Below, piece by piece: positions 24,605 through 32,998 of a DNA stretch of 64,000 nucleotides (positions are counted from its first letter, which is position 1; every line of letters starts with the position of its first letter). The stretch is from CAYHIW01 sp964356745 (lineage in GTDB: Bacteria > Patescibacteriota > Microgenomatia > UBA1406 > GWC2-37-13), in contig CAYHIW010000001.1 in assembly GCA_964356745.1 (NCBI GenBank), positions 17,324 to 81,323 on the forward strand, in the 5' to 3' direction. The translations under genes and the position numbers were made by a program. A model generated the notes under the pieces. That model saw only the letters and a program-made list of their open reading frames with translations. It searched no databases and was not told the DNA's origin.

Positions 24605-25807
24605 TTATTCTTTGTAGAATTTTTTGTTTTTTAGTTTTTCGGGGAGAAATCCTTTTCCGTCTTTGGGCCCGACATAATCTGAAGACCACGTATAGTCCTT
24701 GCCATAACTTAATTTCTTCATTAATTTTGTCGGTGCATTACGTAGATGAAGAGGAACCGGCTCGTTGGGAAAATCATAAACTGCTGCTTTTGCTGCACCT
24801 AACGCATTGGTTGTGGCGCGTGACTTTTTGGCTGTCGCAAGATAGATACAAATATGCGCAAGTATCAGCTGTGCCTCTGGCATGCCGATTTTATCAACTG
24901 CTTCAAATCCAGCGTTAGCCTGGATGAGCGCTCCTCGATCTGCAAGACCAATATCCTCTGATGCGAATATGATCATGCGACGAGCTATGAACTTTGGATC
25001 TTCTCCATTCTCCAACATCCGCGCAAGATAATACAAAGCAGCATCCGGGTCAGACCCTCTCATCGACTTAATAAACGCAGAAATGATATTGTAATGTTCG
25101 TCAGCTTTTTTATCGTACAACCCCGCTGTCCTTGTCTGAAAAATATCTTCAATAATGTTTGTGGTGATCTGTTTTTCTTTATAATTAACGCTCGCCATCT
25201 CAATTGCGTTTAAAAGTACTCTCGCATCTCCTCCAGAAAGCCGTATCAAAAACTGAGCTGTTTTTTTGTCAATCTTTTTACCGTGCACACCCATTCCTTT
25301 TTTCTTATCAGTTAATGCCCTCTTTATAACTTTCAAAAGATCGTCTTCCGAAAGACTTTCTAAAACAAATACTTTACATCGTGATAAAAGCGCGCTGTTT
25401 ACTTCAAAAGAAGGGTTTTCGGTAGTTGCACCGATTAAGGTAATGAGCCCCGACTCAACATACGGAAGTAAGACATCCTGCTGAGCTTTGTTCCATCGAT
25501 GTATCTCGTCTATGAATACAATTGTCTTTTTCTGAAAAAGAGTTTGCTCTTTTGCCTTTCTTACGATTTTCTGAAGATCTTCTTTACCAGTAGAAACTGC
25601 TGAAAGCATATGAAAGTCTGCCTCTACTTCGTGAGCAATGATTGAAGCGAGAGTTGTCTTACCACTTCCAGGTGGTCCCCAAAGAATGATTGAAAATAGC
25701 GTATCAGACTCGATCATTCTTCGAATGAGCTTCCCCGGTCCGACTAGTTCTTCCTGGCCTACGAATTCTTTAAGTGATTGAGGACGCATCTGATATGCAA
25801 GATTCAT
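24605..25807 (-). CDS. rarA: Replication-associated recombination protein A (AAA+ ATPase)
   Basis: 400-aa clamp-loader-like ATPase that acts at stalled replication forks. RPQSLKEFVGQEELVG opens it; Walker A is GPPGSGKTTL, Walker B is IVFIDEIHRW, sensor 1 LIGATTENPSFEVN and the arginine-finger region LLSRCKVF follow, then the C-terminal tetramerisation domain (YYLARMLENGEDPKFIARR). Length is normal for the family. TAGAAT ends 6 nt before the ATG, so it is predicted leaderless. Confidence 0.95.
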   Translation of the reverse strand: MNLAYQMRPQSLKEFVGQEELVGPGKLIRRMIESDTLFSIILWGPPGSGKTTLASIIAHEVEADFHMLSAVSTGKEDLQKIVRKAKEQTLFQKKTIVFIDEIHRWNKAQQDVLLPYVESGLITLIGATTENPSFEVNSALLSRCKVFVLESLSEDDLLKVIKRALTDKKKGMGVHGKKIDKKTAQFLIRLSGGDARVLLNAIEMASVNYKEKQITTNIIEDIFQTRTAGLYDKKADEHYNIISAFIKSMRGSDPDAALYYLARMLENGEDPKFIARRMIIFASEDIGLADRGALIQANAGFEAVDKIGMPEAQLILAHICIYLATAKKSRATTNALGAAKAAVYDFPNEPVPLHLRNAPTKLMKKLSYGKDYTWSSDYVGPKDGKGFLPEKLKNKKFYKE

Positions 25808-25914
25808 GAAATTATTCTAGCATACAAGTCAAAGAAGTTGTGAACGATCGTTCCCAACCAACCGCGATATTACATCACCCCGGTGCAACTGGTAGAATTT
25901 TGTATACTTTCTGC

Positions 25915-26472
25915 ATGAAAATCAAGCTTCTAAAAAAAGAGTTGATATTTTCTTATATAAATATAGCTATTCTTATATTCAATATTTTTTTAACTATATT
26001 CAACCTCTATCTTGTTAAGCAATCAAATAAAATAAGTAGTAACAGTCTCGGATTTGCCGTTGATTCCAGAAGTCAAGACTATGTAACTAAAGCTTATGAT
26101 CAACTCTATTTAAATCAACACAACTTAGACATGATAAATCAATTGAAACAACAAGATTTAATAAAAGATGAAGCTAAATTATTAAAGATCGTAGATGTTC
26201 TAGAAGAGATTGGGTCAAATTTTTGTCAAGGTACTGTTAAAGCAAGACATATAAGAATTTACCTCCAAAATACAATCGCGTTGACGTGCAACAGTGATGA
26301 AATCCTAAAATATTTTAATGGAAAGAAAAATGGAAATGCCATACTTTGTTCTGAATTTTTCCCAGAGTCGAAGTTTGCAAAAACATTACAAAGTAAGTAC
26401 ATAAATACATGTGAGTTTGTCGATAGTGCTAGATTTCCCAAAACTATCAATAAATTAAAATTTGAATATTAA
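25915..26472 (+). CDS. Membrane-anchored protein, unknown, AT-rich
   Basis: 185-aa protein with one N-terminal membrane helix (ISYINIAILIFNIFLTIF-type stretch, residues about 14-35) and a helical soluble domain with four Cys. No family recognised. Strongly Asn/Lys/Ile-rich and more AT-rich than most genes here. TATACT ends 6 nt before the ATG at 25915; the open frame upstream of that point has no support. With the following 550 bp it forms a low-GC accessory patch. Confidence 0.55.
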   Translation: MKIKLLKKELIFSYINIAILIFNIFLTIFNLYLVKQSNKISSNSLGFAVDSRSQDYVTKAYDQLYLNQHNLDMINQLKQQDLIKDEAKLLKIVDVLEEIGSNFCQGTVKARHIRIYLQNTIALTCNSDEILKYFNGKKNGNAILCSEFFPESKFAKTLQSKYINTCEFVDSARFPKTINKLKFEY

Positions 26473-26657
26473 TATCTTCTAAATTTTTAAGAGTGTTTTG
26501 TTTATAAATAGGATACTTTCTTCATGCGACTGATTCTAATATTCGTACTAATTAAGTGGTATAAAGACAGGATAATACTTTCACAACAGCCCAATTAGCG
26601 AGTTTTGTAGCATATAGTCCATAGACAAAGAAATCTACCTTAATAATAATTATCTGC
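26473..26657. other. AT-rich intergenic patch; possible 24-codon ORF
   Basis: 185 bp without a gene I can support. The only candidate is a plus-strand 24-codon frame at 26524-26598 (MRLILIFVLIKWYKDR onward), with GATACT 6 nt before its ATG. It is hydrophobic at the N-terminus like a small membrane peptide, but the length gives little weight. Confidence 0.25.
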
Positions 26658-26846
26658 ATGCGCATTGTTCTTAATAATTTTCAGACACGTTTACTGGCAG
26701 AGTTTTTATCAAATATGTCTATTCCTTTATTTGCAACTGCTTTCATAGCAAAACCAGCTTCGATTTTTGAGTTCTATAAATTTACTGTGCTTGGTATAAT
26801 GACTTTAGGTATCGCATTAATTATGCTAAGGGAGGTGAAAAGATGA
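26658..26846 (+). CDS. Small two-TM protein, unknown
   Basis: 62-aa protein with two hydrophobic segments (about residues 18-33 and 40-57) and a basic C-terminus (REVKR). Unrecognised. Its stop overlaps the next 35-codon gene as ATGA, and a strong Shine-Dalgarno GGGAGGTG lies inside its last codons. The pair looks like a small membrane-protein operon. Confidence 0.5.
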   Translation: MRIVLNNFQTRLLAEFLSNMSIPLFATAFIAKPASIFEFYKFTVLGIMTLGIALIMLREVKR

Positions 26847-26950
26847 TATCCATTGAATCGTTAAATCTAGGAGCAATAACATGGGGTATTATTCTGATTA
26901 TCTTTCTTCTTCTTGTAATTGCTGGGAGAATCACTTTCAAAAAAGATTAG
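26843..26950 (+). CDS. 35-aa single-TM peptide
   Basis: MISIESLNLGAITWGIILII begins a 35-aa peptide that is almost entirely one membrane helix and ends in RITFKKD. GGGAGGTG, a full Shine-Dalgarno, sits 6 nt before the ATG, one of very few such sites in the window, and the start overlaps the previous stop as ATGA. Function unknown. Confidence 0.5.
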   Translation: MISIESLNLGAITWGIILIIFLLLVIAGRITFKKD

Positions 26951-27017
26951 GTGTCTACATTGGCCTAGTAGAACAATCCGAATGGAGTTAATTTTCACAC
27001 TTTGATATACTTTCATC

Positions 27018-27899
27018 ATGAAATCAGGGACGGTACTTATATTAGGAAGACCAAATGTGGGTAAATCTACATTTGTAAATAACGTGATCGGACAAAAAGT
27101 AGCAATCACCTCTCCCAAGCCTCAGACAACGCGCACGCCAATCCAGGCAGTTTACAAAGAAGATCGAGGATCAATATTTTTCGTGGATACGCCAGGTATT
27201 TTTGACCGCGCCAAAGATACGCTCGCCAAAAAAATAAACGACCAAACATTTTCAACATTCTCTAAAGAAATTGACGTAGTTCTTTATATGGTCGATCACA
27301 CCAGAAAACGAGACTTTGAAGAAGCCAAAGTTCTGGGAATTGTTCGCAAAATAAAAAAACCCAAGATCCTCGTCATCAATAAAATCGATATGGAAGAAAG
27401 ATCGTTTCTGGCACAGTATGAATTCCTTCGAGATGAATTTGAAAACGTTTATAAAATCTCAGCACTAAACAGAACCCACGTCAAACCACTTTTGGACAAA
27501 ATTTTCGAACTATTACCGGACAAACTCGTTAACCCATTAACTCGTGAACACGAAAACTACAACGCAACAGGGCACCCTCTACTCAGTATGGACAGCAAAG
27601 CCTTTGTCGCAGAACTTATTCGCGAGAAAATATTTCTCAAAACAGGAGAGGAAATTCCCTATACCATCACCGTTGTTGTTGATGAGATTACTGAACGGAA
27701 TCCCGGACTCACCTACGTCAAAGCACGCATCCTCACCACCGATAAACGATACAAGAAAATGCTCATTGGTTCTGAAGGACGCAAAATAAAAGAATTTGGG
27801 AGTATGGCACGTAAAGAAATCGCACTTGCGACAAACAAGAAGATCTATCTCGACCTCAGCGTTGAGGTTGATCCCCACTGGCCAGAGCTTATCTATTGA
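27018..27899 (+). CDS. era: GTPase Era
   Basis: 293-aa ribosome-assembly GTPase acting on 16S rRNA and the 30S subunit. G1 is GRPNVGKST, G2 lies at PQTTRTPIQA, G3 is DTPG, G4 is NKID, and the C-terminal KH domain carries IGSEGRKIKEFGSMARKEI. Length matches the family. TATACT ends 6 nt before the ATG. The next gene follows after 31 nt. Confidence 0.95.
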   Translation: MKSGTVLILGRPNVGKSTFVNNVIGQKVAITSPKPQTTRTPIQAVYKEDRGSIFFVDTPGIFDRAKDTLAKKINDQTFSTFSKEIDVVLYMVDHTRKRDFEEAKVLGIVRKIKKPKILVINKIDMEERSFLAQYEFLRDEFENVYKISALNRTHVKPLLDKIFELLPDKLVNPLTREHENYNATGHPLLSMDSKAFVAELIREKIFLKTGEEIPYTITVVVDEITERNPGLTYVKARILTTDKRYKKMLIGSEGRKIKEFGSMARKEIALATNKKIYLDLSVEVDPHWPELIY

Positions 27900-27930
27900 G
27901 AATGACGAGTTAAAAAATTAAAATAATAGG

Positions 27931-28701
27931 ATGTCGATGTATTATACAGCTAAAAAAACAAGAGGTGTTTTTGATCCAAATTCCAAAGAACCCCTTCGAA
28001 TCAGTCGAAGTAAAATCGATCTTTACATGAACTGTCCTTTCTGTTTCTATCTTGAGGTGCGACTCGGTGTTGGACAACCGCCGGGCTACCCATTCAGTCT
28101 CAACTCAGCAGTCGATAAACTTCTCAAAAAAGAGTTTGACATACACCGTGTCAAAAAATCTACCCACCCTCTTATGAAAACCTATGGAATAGATGCCGTT
28201 CCTTTTGAACACGCAAAGATGGAAAGTTGGAGAGATGCAATGCGCGCAGGAATACAGTACTTACACCACCAAACCAATCTTTTGATAACCGGAGGTATTG
28301 ATGATGTTTGGGTCAACCCAAAAGGAGAACTCTACATTGTCGACTATAAGGCAACGTCAAAAACAAGTGAGGTGAGTTTGGATGCTGCGTGGCAGATCGG
28401 ATACAAAAGACAGATGGAGGTATACCAATGGCTCTTCAGACAAAACGGATTTACCGTCTCTGATACCGGATACTTTGTGTACTGTAATGGGAAAACCGAT
28501 CGTGCAGCGTTTGACGGTAAACTCGAATTTGATATCAAAATTCTTCCTTACAAAAGTGATATGTCATGGGTCGAGCCGGCAATTTTTAAAATCAAGGAGA
28601 CTCTTACGTCAAACACCGCACCAGGACAGTCGTCAGACTGTGATTTCTGTAAGTATCGTAATGCAGTAAATGACCTTAAGCTGCCACCTCAAACTTCTTA
28701 A
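27931..28701 (+). CDS. Cas4/RecB-like PD-(D/E)XK nuclease
   Basis: 256-aa nuclease-fold protein. N-terminal LRISRSKIDLYMNCPFCFYL matches the AddB/Cas4-like entry; the catalytic core is GGIDDVW then ELYIVDYKAT (D-x(n)-D-Y-K); and C-terminal SDCDFCKYRN with the two N-terminal Cys could ligate an Fe-S cluster as in Cas4. No cas genes or CRISPR repeats are nearby, so a DNA-repair role is more likely than CRISPR. TAAAAT lies 6 nt before the ATG. Its tail overlaps metG by 26 nt. Confidence 0.82.
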   Translation: MSMYYTAKKTRGVFDPNSKEPLRISRSKIDLYMNCPFCFYLEVRLGVGQPPGYPFSLNSAVDKLLKKEFDIHRVKKSTHPLMKTYGIDAVPFEHAKMESWRDAMRAGIQYLHHQTNLLITGGIDDVWVNPKGELYIVDYKATSKTSEVSLDAAWQIGYKRQMEVYQWLFRQNGFTVSDTGYFVYCNGKTDRAAFDGKLEFDIKILPYKSDMSWVEPAIFKIKETLTSNTAPGQSSDCDFCKYRNAVNDLKLPPQTS

Positions 28702-30349
28702 AGAGAAGTGATGGTTTTATCGAAGTATCAACGTGGGATAATAATTGCTCAATGACCTGTGCTTCCTCACCAAGTTCCGGCCAAAGATCTTGTTTGTCAA
28801 CTCCGATCTGTTTAAATAGTTCTCGTGAGGCTTTCGGCATGATTGGACTTATAAGAAAGCCCAGCGCAATAACAAATCCATAGAGTTGTCTTAAGGACGA
28901 ATAAAATTCCTCAGAGTTCACACTCTTTTGCTCCCATACCTTCTCATCATTAATAAATTTATTCGCGTGAGCCGAAAGTTTAAGTACTTCTTCTAAATAA
29001 AGTTTGAACTGGCATTTCTCAAGATGAATTCGCGCATTTCGAAATGCTTCTTCAACAAGTTTTTTGTGAGCTTCTGTAAATGCTTGACTGGTAATTTTAT
29101 TGTGATCAGCTCCTTGCGCAAGTGATAGTGATCTGTGAATAAAGTTACCTAAGTTAGCAACTAAAATTTCGTTATTTTTCTCGATAAAATCGTCGAAAGT
29201 GAAACTTGAATCAGAATTTTCTGGCATGATCAGTGTAAGATAAAATCTCAAAGGATCATTTCCATACTTCTCAACCACGTCAACGATAGGAATTGTTACT
29301 CCTCGACTTTTGGAAAATTGTTTTCCTTTGAGATTGAGAAACATGTTGATGCTCACCACGTCAGGAAGATGTAATTTCTCATCATAGGTCATGAGTTGAC
29401 CAGGCCAAAAGATTGTGTGGAATACCAAATTATCTTTACCCATGAAGTTATAGTGCTTGAGATTTTCTCCGTACCAAAACTCTTTCCAGTCTCTTCCCGA
29501 CTTCTCTCCCCATTCTACAGATGCTGAGTAATATCCAATCACTGCTTCAAACCAAACATACAATCGTTTATTTTCAATATTATCAATACGTTTGTCTTCG
29601 GGGATTCTGTCAATGGGGAGTGGCACTCCCCACTCGATATCACGCGAAATCGCGCGGGGTTTAAGTCCGTTTTTGATCCACCCCATCGTCTCCTGATATA
29701 CCCAGTTTTTCCACAATGATTGTTTGGGTGTAACGTAATCTTTGAGTTTTGTCTCAAGTTTTGGCCAGTCGATAAAATAATGCTGTGTGTCTTTGAGTTC
29801 TACTTTTTTGCCGGTTAGTTTACTGCGCGGATCAATAAGATCTCCTTGTTCAAGTAATTTTCCGCAGTTGTCACATTGATCACTTCGCGCATCTTCAAAT
29901 CCGCAGAGTCGACACTTTCCTTCTACATATCGATCAGGAAGAAATTTCTTATCTTCGGATGAATAATATTGTTTCGTCGTATCGATAATAATCACATTTT
30001 TTTCTAAAAATTTTAAGAAAAAATCTTGAGTAATTTGAATGTGATTTTGAGTATCAGTCTTTGTGTAAATATCATAGGTCAACCCAAGTATCTCTATAAA
30101 AAGTTTTACGTCTTTTTCATGATACAGATCGACGATTTCTTTTGGCGTAACCTTTTTTTTATCTGCTTCAACGGTAATCGGTGTACCAAAACAGTCAGAT
30201 CCAGAGGCCATTAAAACATCATGACCGGTTGCACGGAAAAAACGGGCAGTGATGTCTGCCGGCAAAAGATATCCGGCCAAATGCCCCACATGAAGTTCTC
30301 CATTAACATACGGCCACGCAACACCAATAAATATTTTCTTTTTGTTCAT
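28676..30349 (-). CDS. metG: Methionyl-tRNA synthetase
   Basis: 557-aa class I synthetase charging tRNA-Met. The HIGH box is ELHVGHLAGY in VAWPYVNGELHVGH, the zinc knuckles are CRLCGFEDARSDQCDNC and the KMSKS loop is KQFSKSRGV. The anticodon-binding helical domain is present, but the C-terminal EMAP/Trbp111-like domain seen in many bacteria is absent. It begins 1 nt after the gltX stop, so both synthetases share one mRNA. Confidence 0.96.
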   Translation of the reverse strand: MNKKKIFIGVAWPYVNGELHVGHLAGYLLPADITARFFRATGHDVLMASGSDCFGTPITVEADKKKVTPKEIVDLYHEKDVKLFIEILGLTYDIYTKTDTQNHIQITQDFFLKFLEKNVIIIDTTKQYYSSEDKKFLPDRYVEGKCRLCGFEDARSDQCDNCGKLLEQGDLIDPRSKLTGKKVELKDTQHYFIDWPKLETKLKDYVTPKQSLWKNWVYQETMGWIKNGLKPRAISRDIEWGVPLPIDRIPEDKRIDNIENKRLYVWFEAVIGYYSASVEWGEKSGRDWKEFWYGENLKHYNFMGKDNLVFHTIFWPGQLMTYDEKLHLPDVVSINMFLNLKGKQFSKSRGVTIPIVDVVEKYGNDPLRFYLTLIMPENSDSSFTFDDFIEKNNEILVANLGNFIHRSLSLAQGADHNKITSQAFTEAHKKLVEEAFRNARIHLEKCQFKLYLEEVLKLSAHANKFINDEKVWEQKSVNSEEFYSSLRQLYGFVIALGFLISPIMPKASRELFKQIGVDKQDLWPELGEEAQVIEQLLSHVDTSIKPSLLFKKFEVAA

Positions 30350-30350
30350 A

Positions 30351-31742
30351 TTACACCGACAGTCGTTTAAGAGATTCTGCCTTACCTAATAATTCTATAG
30401 ACTCGTTTAAAGGAGGGGTAATTTTTTTACCCGAAATAACAATGCGCAGAATCATAAAAAATTCGCTGTTTTTCATTTTTTCTTTTGCCGCAAGCTCCTG
30501 CATGGCATGACCTATTGCCTCAGCATTCCATTCTTTTAGTTTTTTTAACTCATCATGCATTTTGGAAATGATATTCTTGTGAGATTTAAGATCTATCTGA
30601 TACTCTTCGGGAGACTTGTAGAAAAATTCACAGAGCGTTGCGTATTCGGTCAGTCGCTTCATTCTCTCTTTGACGAGAGGCACAGTCTTCTCAATCATTT
30701 CTTCTGCATATTTACCCTTATAAAACTCATAAATTTTAGTTGTTAGTTCTTCGTTGTTAGCTTTTCTAATATATTCTCCATTCATCCACTCAAGCTTCAC
30801 AATATCAAAAACTGGTCCAACAACGTGCATGTCTTTGGGATCAAAGACACTGATAAATTCATCAATATCGAAAATCTCTTTTTGTTTGGGATGCGACCAA
30901 CCCATAAGTGAAAGATAATTTATGACTGCCTCTGGTAAAAAACCATGTTCTAAATACCAATGTGCCCATACGGGATTTTTGCGTTTTGAAAACTTAGACT
31001 TGTCGGCATTACGAAGAAGGGGTGTGTGAACGTAAATTGGTTTTTCCCAACCAAACGCTTCATACAATAAAATATGCTTCGGAGTTGAAGAGATCCATTC
31101 GTCACCTCTTATGACGTGGGATATTTTCATAAAATGATCGTCAACGACAACGGCAAGGTGATAGGTAGGAAATCCATCAGACTTCATAAGAACCTGGTCA
31201 TCAACATTTTCTGATTTAATCTTTATTTCACCGCGAAGAAGATCATTAAACGCAATTTCTTTTTTTTCTGGAACATTTAGTCGAATCACATATTGCTCAC
31301 CTTGATCTACTCGCTTTTGTGCATCTTTTGTATGTTGTAAACAATGTTTATCGTACCGCGGCATTTGTTTGTCTGCTTGTTGTTTTTTACGCAGTTTATC
31401 GAGTCTGTCTTTGGTACAAAAACAATAATAAGCACTTCCCTTCTCAAGAAGTTCTTTTGCATAAATATGGTATGTGTCCACTCGTTCTGATTGACGATAC
31501 GGGCCCGAAGCACCACCGACATCTGGTCCCTCATCATAGATAAGACCAAACTGTTTCAATCCGTCTAATATTCTTCCTTCTGCTTTTTCGATAAGTCTAC
31601 TTCTATCTGTGTCTTCTATTCTAATAATAAACTGGCCGTTATGTTTTTTGGCAAACGCGTAGTTAAGAAGTCCTGTGTATAGATTACCGATGTGAAGATC
31701 TTCACCTGTTGGAGAGGGAGCAATTCGTGTTCTTACCGTCAT
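30351..31742 (-). CDS. gltX: Glutamyl-tRNA synthetase
   Basis: 463-aa GluRS. TRIAPSPTGEDLHIGNL holds the HIGH box (as HIGN), and the KMSKS loop is SKFSKRKN. No GlnRS is seen; with tRNA-Gln present, this enzyme may also charge tRNA-Gln for the GatCAB route, which the sequence cannot decide. The frame opens at 31775, but TATAAT (31749-31754) lies inside that extension, 6 nt before the ATG at 31742. First gene of the gltX-metG operon. Confidence 0.95.
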   Translation of the reverse strand: MTVRTRIAPSPTGEDLHIGNLYTGLLNYAFAKKHNGQFIIRIEDTDRSRLIEKAEGRILDGLKQFGLIYDEGPDVGGASGPYRQSERVDTYHIYAKELLEKGSAYYCFCTKDRLDKLRKKQQADKQMPRYDKHCLQHTKDAQKRVDQGEQYVIRLNVPEKKEIAFNDLLRGEIKIKSENVDDQVLMKSDGFPTYHLAVVVDDHFMKISHVIRGDEWISSTPKHILLYEAFGWEKPIYVHTPLLRNADKSKFSKRKNPVWAHWYLEHGFLPEAVINYLSLMGWSHPKQKEIFDIDEFISVFDPKDMHVVGPVFDIVKLEWMNGEYIRKANNEELTTKIYEFYKGKYAEEMIEKTVPLVKERMKRLTEYATLCEFFYKSPEEYQIDLKSHKNIISKMHDELKKLKEWNAEAIGHAMQELAAKEKMKNSEFFMILRIVISGKKITPPLNESIELLGKAESLKRLSV

Positions 31743-31770
31743 GAATGAATTATATAATAATAGAACAAAT

Positions 31771-31800
31771 TCCAAATAACAAAAACCAAATTACAAACTA
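31771..31800. repeat. AT-rich CCAAATnACAAA-type intergenic repeat
   Basis: TTCCAAATAACAAAAACC followed by AAATTACAAAC resembles the short AT-rich quasi-tandem repeats seen also at 32478-32512 and 39733-39770. It lies between sodA and gltX. Confidence 0.35.
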
Positions 31801-31812
31801 AGAAGATATCTC

Positions 31813-32478
31813 TTATTTACAGCAGCCACCTCCACAACATTCACCTTTTTTTTCGTCATGATCATCGCAGTCACATTGGAGACATTCGAAGTTCTCTTCA
31901 ACTTTCTTCCAATCAACATTATCAAAAAACACATCGATGTATCCCCCACGATTCACGCCAAAGTCAATGAAGTATGCATGTTCGTAGGTATCAAGCGCGA
32001 GTACTGGAGTTGCACCCCAGATCGGAAATGTGTTTTGTGCATCTCCAAGATAGTTAAAAAGTCTCTCTTCACGATGGTTCCATGCTGTCCAAACCCATCC
32101 TCGAGCAGCAATCCCTGTGGCTTTTACATCTTTCTTGTAGTTTTCAAATGAGCCAAAATCTTTTTTGATTTGATCGCTCAACGCTCCAGACGGAGCACCG
32201 CCGTTACCACCGAGATGGCCGAAATAAATTTCGTGATTTATGACTCCACCCCATGCAAATGAAAGTTCGAGTTTGCGTTCGCGAATCTTAGAATAGACCT
32301 GATTTGCTTTTTCGTAGTCTTCGTCTGTGAGATCAAGAATTTTTTCCATGATCTCGTTATATTTATTTACATATCCTTGATAGAGCTTGATGTGTTCTTC
32401 AGTGGTTTTTTTAGAGATTCCCTTCATTGACATGAGAGAATCGCTAAATTTCTTTGGCTCTATTTTTGTAAAATTCAT
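31813..32478 (-). CDS. sodA: Fe/Mn superoxide dismutase with Cys-rich C-terminal tail
   Basis: 221-aa SOD that removes superoxide. Likely metal ligands: His in EEHIKLYQGYV, His in WGGVINHEIYFGHLGG, and Asp/His in ALDTYEHAYFIDF. GNGGAPSG and WVWTAWNHRE support a diverged Fe/Mn SOD. The last ~23 residues hold seven Cys (CLQCDC, then ECCGGGCC) plus His/Asp, an appended metal-binding or redox tail not normal for the family. The frame could start at 32514, but that part is translated repeat; ATG 32478 is preferred. It follows the cupredoxin gene by 25 nt with no own promoter visible. Confidence 0.9.
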   Translation of the reverse strand: MNFTKIEPKKFSDSLMSMKGISKKTTEEHIKLYQGYVNKYNEIMEKILDLTDEDYEKANQVYSKIRERKLELSFAWGGVINHEIYFGHLGGNGGAPSGALSDQIKKDFGSFENYKKDVKATGIAARGWVWTAWNHREERLFNYLGDAQNTFPIWGATPVLALDTYEHAYFIDFGVNRGGYIDVFFDNVDWKKVEENFECLQCDCDDHDEKKGECCGGGCCK

Positions 32479-32512
32479 TTGAAATTTGGATTTTGGATTT
32501 TGATTATTCAAC
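32478..32512. repeat. AT-rich GGATTTTG/GAAATTT repeat before sodA
   Basis: The plus strand reads TTTGAAATTTGGATTTTGG then ATTTTG. Its 17-nt core TTGAAATTTGGATTTTG is identical to bases inside the Zwf-Gnd fusion gene (39737-39753 region). Translated, it gives the spurious SOD extension NPKSKFQ. Confidence 0.5.
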
Positions 32513-32935
32513 AATAAGGGATCCTACCATTCCCATTTTTCTGTGTTGCCCAACACTACAGTAATATTCAAACGTTCCTTTTTTATCGGCAACAAACTCA
32601 ACCGTCTCGGTTGCTCCTGCTGCAAGTTGCTTCGTCTTTGCATTAAACTCATCAAGTACCCAGTCATGAAAACCAGACTTGGGGGTAAATACAATTTTTA
32701 CTTTGTCTCCTTGCTTTACTTTCATTTCTGTGACTGAGAATTTGAAGTTGCTTCCATCAACCTTGAACGTCTTTACGTCTTCTTCCATTGCTGACGGAGA
32801 AACTTCTTTAGTTTCTTCAACAATTTTTTCTTGTTTAGTTATTTCCACTGTTTCATTGACTGGCTTTTTTGAGACAAATAGATAGCCACCGACAAGAAGA
32901 AGTAAAACAACGACACTCAAAAGTATTTTTTTCAT
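32504..32935 (-). CDS. Membrane-anchored cupredoxin (blue copper protein)
   Basis: 143-aa protein: N-terminal signal anchor (KKILLSVVVLLLLVGGYLF), a Glu/Lys linker, and a type I copper domain. Ligands are the His in SGFHDWVL and the Cys-His-Met set in YYCSVGQHRKMGM. It would carry electrons or buffer copper outside the membrane. The ATG at 32935 follows a TTGACT-17-TTAAAT promoter by 6 nt; the longer frame to 33031 is a translated palindromic repeat and is rejected. It leads the sodA gene. Confidence 0.88.
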   Translation of the reverse strand: MKKILLSVVVLLLLVGGYLFVSKKPVNETVEITKQEKIVEETKEVSPSAMEEDVKTFKVDGSNFKFSVTEMKVKQGDKVKIVFTPKSGFHDWVLDEFNAKTKQLAAGATETVEFVADKKGTFEYYCSVGQHRKMGMVGSLIVE

Positions 32936-32941
32936 ACCTAA

Positions 32942-32970
32942 ATTTAACCCCATTTCCCCAAAAAAGTCAA
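32942..32970 (-). promoter_or_regulatory. Promoter of the cupredoxin-sodA operon
   Basis: TTGACT (32965-32970), 17-bp spacer, TTAAAT (32942-32947), 6 nt to the ATG at 32935. The -35 hexamer lies at the edge of the repeat element at 32965-32998. Confidence 0.6.
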
Positions 32971-32998
32971 CCCTTCGGCTAAGCTCAGGGCAAGTCAA
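32965..32998. repeat. REP-like element flanked by AGTCAA
   Basis: CCCTTCGGCTAAGCTCAGGG (32971-32990) has CCCT/AGGG ends with an interrupted inner stem and is bounded by AGTCAA on both sides (32965-32970 and 32993-32998). This wording resembles a short repeat seen across many uncultured bacteria. It overlaps the 3' end of trmD and supplies the -35 box of the next gene. Confidence 0.55.

Noticed and set aside
26524..26598. 24-codon hydrophobic frame with GATACT 6 nt upstream
   Set aside because: Promoter spacing fits but the frame is too short and AT-rich to separate from chance; noted only within the intergenic entry.
27931..28701. A CRISPR-Cas locus suggested by the Cas4-like gene
   Set aside because: No repeat-spacer array and no other cas gene occur anywhere in the window.
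32479..32514. N-terminal extension of SodA (NNQNPKSKFQ)
   Set aside because: It translates the AT-rich repeat and overlaps the cupredoxin stop; SOD homology begins at the Met encoded at 32478.
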